Part shown: positions 62,110-64,000 of the stretch, piece by piece
How positions within the stretch are numbered: position 1 is the stretch's first letter
Layout: every line of letters starts with the position of its first letter
Source of the DNA: an uncultured Prevotella sp.
GTDB lineage: Bacteria; Bacteroidota; Bacteroidia; Bacteroidales; Bacteroidaceae
DNA: 64,000 nt
Reading direction: 5' to 3'
Assembly: GCA_944320195.1 (NCBI GenBank)
Contig: CALUGP010000009.1
Span: 27,314 to 91,313 of the forward strand
Notes under the pieces: model-generated
The model's database searches: none
What the model was told of the DNA's origin: nothing
Seen by the model: the letters and a program-made list of their open reading frames with translations, nothing else
Made by a program: the position numbers and the translations under genes

Positions 62110-63303
62110 ATGGAAAAGAAAGAAGAATTTATCCGTGTAGGCACAACGCTCTACAAGATTGTGAACCAGCCCCGAATTGACGGCGGCTATGTGAGGAAGC
62201 GCATCGCATGGAACTCCGAGACCCTGCGGCAGGACTACGGCAAGGACTACATGGCAAGTGTTCCGAAGTATGACGGCTTCTGCACCGTACCCGACCATGT
62301 GGGCTACAAGCCAGTAGTCGGCAAGTTCCTCAACCTTTACGAGCCGATAAGCCATGTTCCCCGACAAGGCGACTTCCCCTGCATCCGCTCGTTGGTGGAA
62401 CACATCTTCGGCGAACAGTATGAGTTGGGGATGGATTACCTGCAACTGCTATATCTTTACCCCGTTCAGAAGCTGCCCATCCTGTTGCTCGTGTCCGAAG
62501 AGAGGAACACGGGCAAAAGCACGTTCCTGAACTTCCTGAAAGCCGTATTCCAAAACAACGTGACGTTCAACACCAACGAGGATTTCCGCAGCCAGTTCAA
62601 TTCAGATTGGGCGGGCAAACTGCTCATCATGGTGGACGAAGTGCTGCTCAACCGCCGTGAGGACAGCGAGCGATTGAAGAATCTCAGCACCACACTGTCC
62701 TACAAGGTGGAGGCAAAAGGGAAAGACCGTGACGAGATAGGCTTCTTCGCCAAGTTCGTGCTTTGCTCCAACAACGAACACCTGCCTGTCATCATTGACG
62801 CTGGCGAGACACGCTATTGGGTGCGGAAGATTGTGCCGCTACGGAGTGATGACACCGACTTCCTGCAAAAGCTGAAAGCGGAAATCCCCGCTTTCCTGCA
62901 CTTCCTATGCAACCGTACACTCTCCACCGAGAAAGAAAGCCGTATGTGGTTCAATCCGAAGCGGCTGGAAACGGATGCCCTGCGGAAGATAATCCGAAGC
63001 AACCGCAACCGTTTGGAGATAGAGATGGCGGAACTGCTGCTCGACATCATGGCAAGCGTGGGCATCAGTTCTGTTTCTTTTTGCCTCAATGACATTATCC
63101 CGTTGCTCGTCTGCTCTCAAGTAAAGGTGGAGAAGGCGCAGGTTCGGAAAGTGGTGCAGGAATGCTGGAAGCTGGCTCCTGCATCCAACTCGCTTTCCTA
63201 CACGACCTACCAATACGGCTACAACCGTGAATGCCGTTACTCACCCGTCAGGAGGATTGGACGCTATTACACGGTAAGCAAGGAACAATTGGAAACACTT
63301 TGA
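62110..63303 (+). CDS. SF3-type helicase/primase-associated ATPase (DUF5906-like)
   Basis: A 397-residue ATPase resembling the helicase part of virus and mobile-element primase-helicases (DUF5906 / VapE group). Walker A is SEERNTGKSTFLNFL (about 129-143), Walker B KLLIMVDEVLL (about 170-180), and motif C is in FAKFVLCSNNEHLPVII. The C-terminus resembles a winged helix. No primase active site was seen at the N-terminus. It is expected to unwind the element's replication origin, with the relaxase downstream. The left element keeps only its two ends. Confidence 0.88.
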   Translation: MEKKEEFIRVGTTLYKIVNQPRIDGGYVRKRIAWNSETLRQDYGKDYMASVPKYDGFCTVPDHVGYKPVVGKFLNLYEPISHVPRQGDFPCIRSLVEHIFGEQYELGMDYLQLLYLYPVQKLPILLLVSEERNTGKSTFLNFLKAVFQNNVTFNTNEDFRSQFNSDWAGKLLIMVDEVLLNRREDSERLKNLSTTLSYKVEAKGKDRDEIGFFAKFVLCSNNEHLPVIIDAGETRYWVRKIVPLRSDDTDFLQKLKAEIPAFLHFLCNRTLSTEKESRMWFNPKRLETDALRKIIRSNRNRLEIEMAELLLDIMASVGISSVSFCLNDIIPLLVCSQVKVEKAQVRKVVQECWKLAPASNSLSYTTYQYGYNRECRYSPVRRIGRYYTVSKEQLETL

Positions 63304-63884
63304 CATTTTGATGAAATGATGAAAGTATATATAAATATAAAGAAAAACAGCAACTTACATACTCATCAAACGCTCAACAAAAGGATTGGGCTGATGAAAA
63401 GAGGAAACGGACGCAGCCCCACACATCACTTTTCTTTTGGCGAGCGGTTTGATGAAACGCTGATGAAAGATTATTTCATTAGCTGTCAGTATATTAGACT
63501 ATCCAATCATCAATTCATCGGATTTTCACCCCTCATCAAGTCCGCCGGAGAAGCAACAGAGGTGAACATCGCTATTCGCAGACAGGTCGGACGGACTTCC
63601 GGTTTGCCGACCGACAAGGGGAAACCGATGTCACTGGCGAAAAGAAAAGGCAACCAATGTCCGCCGACATCACCGCTGACGCCGCCGCAGGCTTTTGGGA
63701 AACAAAAAGCCATAGCTCATTAGGGCGTTTTCTTCACGCACCGCTGACGCTAATGCTAAAAACGCCCCAATGAGCCAGTGGGGGCGTACCCCTCTGGACA
63801 CCCCGTTTGCCCCGTGCGGCTATAACCGCAGGCAGGCGGACACCGACAGACAAGTTTGTATAACCTCTAAAACAAGAAACGAAC
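63304..63884. other. Iteron-rich noncoding block before relaxase; candidate oriT / origin (right copy)
   Basis: No gene. At least five copies of TGATGAAA on the plus strand (63307-63470) and several TCATCAA inverted copies to about 63540 are followed by GC-rich inverted repeats (around 63580-63615) and the segment GAGCTATGG/CCATAGCTCAT (63710-63720). The block is conserved in order, though inverted, at 1412-1862 in the left element. Its place between helicase and MobV gene fits an origin of transfer and replication. Confidence 0.55.
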
Positions 63885-64000
63885 ATGGGATACATAAGCA
63901 TCCAAATCAACAAGGCGAAAGGTTCGGCTGACACGGGCGCATCCGACCACATCGAACGCAAGACTACGCCCAAGAACGCAGACCCCACACGCACCCACCT
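63885..64000 (+). CDS. MobV-family (Pre/Mob) relaxase, 3' end outside window
   Basis: Only the first 38 residues are in the window. They begin MGYISIQINKAKGSADTG and continue with SDHIERKTTPKNADPTRTH, the N-terminal motif I of MobV relaxases of Bacteroides mobilizable elements (R-x-x-x-x-x-N-x-D/A-P-x-R-T-H). The enzyme should nick oriT for conjugative mobilization. The position after the iteron block supports this. Confidence 0.82.
   Translation, partial: MGYISIQINKAKGSADTGASDHIERKTTPKNADPTRTH

Overview
The window is about 56 kb of Bacteroidales chromosome, most likely Prevotella or a close relative, bounded on both sides by pieces of related integrative elements. The assignment rests on three things: promoters of the TTTG / TAnnTTTG type, genes mostly without a Shine-Dalgarno sequence, and families typical of the phylum (DUF5686 barrel, NspC, LptC plus periplasmic PPIase, fused NfnAB-like enzyme, and an atp operon in the order D-C-(I-like)-B-E-F-H-A-G). 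No species name can be supported from the sequence alone.

Left edge (1-4206): a 5'-truncated MBL-fold hydrolase, a gene fragment, and then a degraded integrative element read on the minus strand. It holds an iteron-rich noncoding block, a helicase gene reduced to its two ends by an in-frame internal deletion, a small winged-helix-like protein and a tyrosine integrase. It ends at an attachment core, GTAATTTTGC. Right edge (59966-64000): the same layout on the plus strand but intact, with integrase, winged-helix-like protein, SF3-type helicase, the same iteron block, and the start of a MobV relaxase. The two integrases are both 409 aa and both have Ser in place of the first catalytic Arg, as IntDOT of CTnDOT does. 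The elements are inverted relative to each other and enclose the chromosomal segment.

Chromosomal segment, left to right: an envelope cluster (outer-membrane barrel, lptC, PpiC-type foldase); a palindromic MITE-like insertion; a minus-strand group (secreted esterase, uridine phosphorylase, WD40/PD40-like protein); a frameshifted secreted thioredoxin; rplU-rpmA and serS; an NfnAB-like fusion with two small partners; nspC; a four-gene tRNA cluster (Gly-Leu-Leu-Gly); ssb and a phosphopantetheinyl transferase; then the minus-strand run lon-tgt-lptF/G-DEAD helicase.

Between lon and trmN6 (about 29.9-35.9 kb) lies an AT-rich accessory island. It carries a secreted hypothetical protein, a frameshifted hypothetical gene, a second small palindromic element with the same termini as the MITE, a 771-aa protein with several C-terminal zinc ribbons and no recognised family, a candidate structured RNA of about 310 nt with its own promoter and terminator, and an ADP-ribosylglycohydrolase. 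This is the part of the window most likely to hold undescribed biology.

After trmN6 come a lipoprotein, pepD, a small membrane protein and Skp/OmpH-like lipoprotein pair, a RecB/AddA-type helicase-nuclease, a DUF5686 barrel, an acyl-CoA synthetase, NhaD, phosphofructokinase, the complete F-type ATP synthase operon, and a secreted GHL10-type glycoside hydrolase. The right-hand element sits directly in the promoter of this last gene. Several intergenic regions carry a dispersed family of short palindromes built on the words AAAGGCCGT and GGCCTTTTG.
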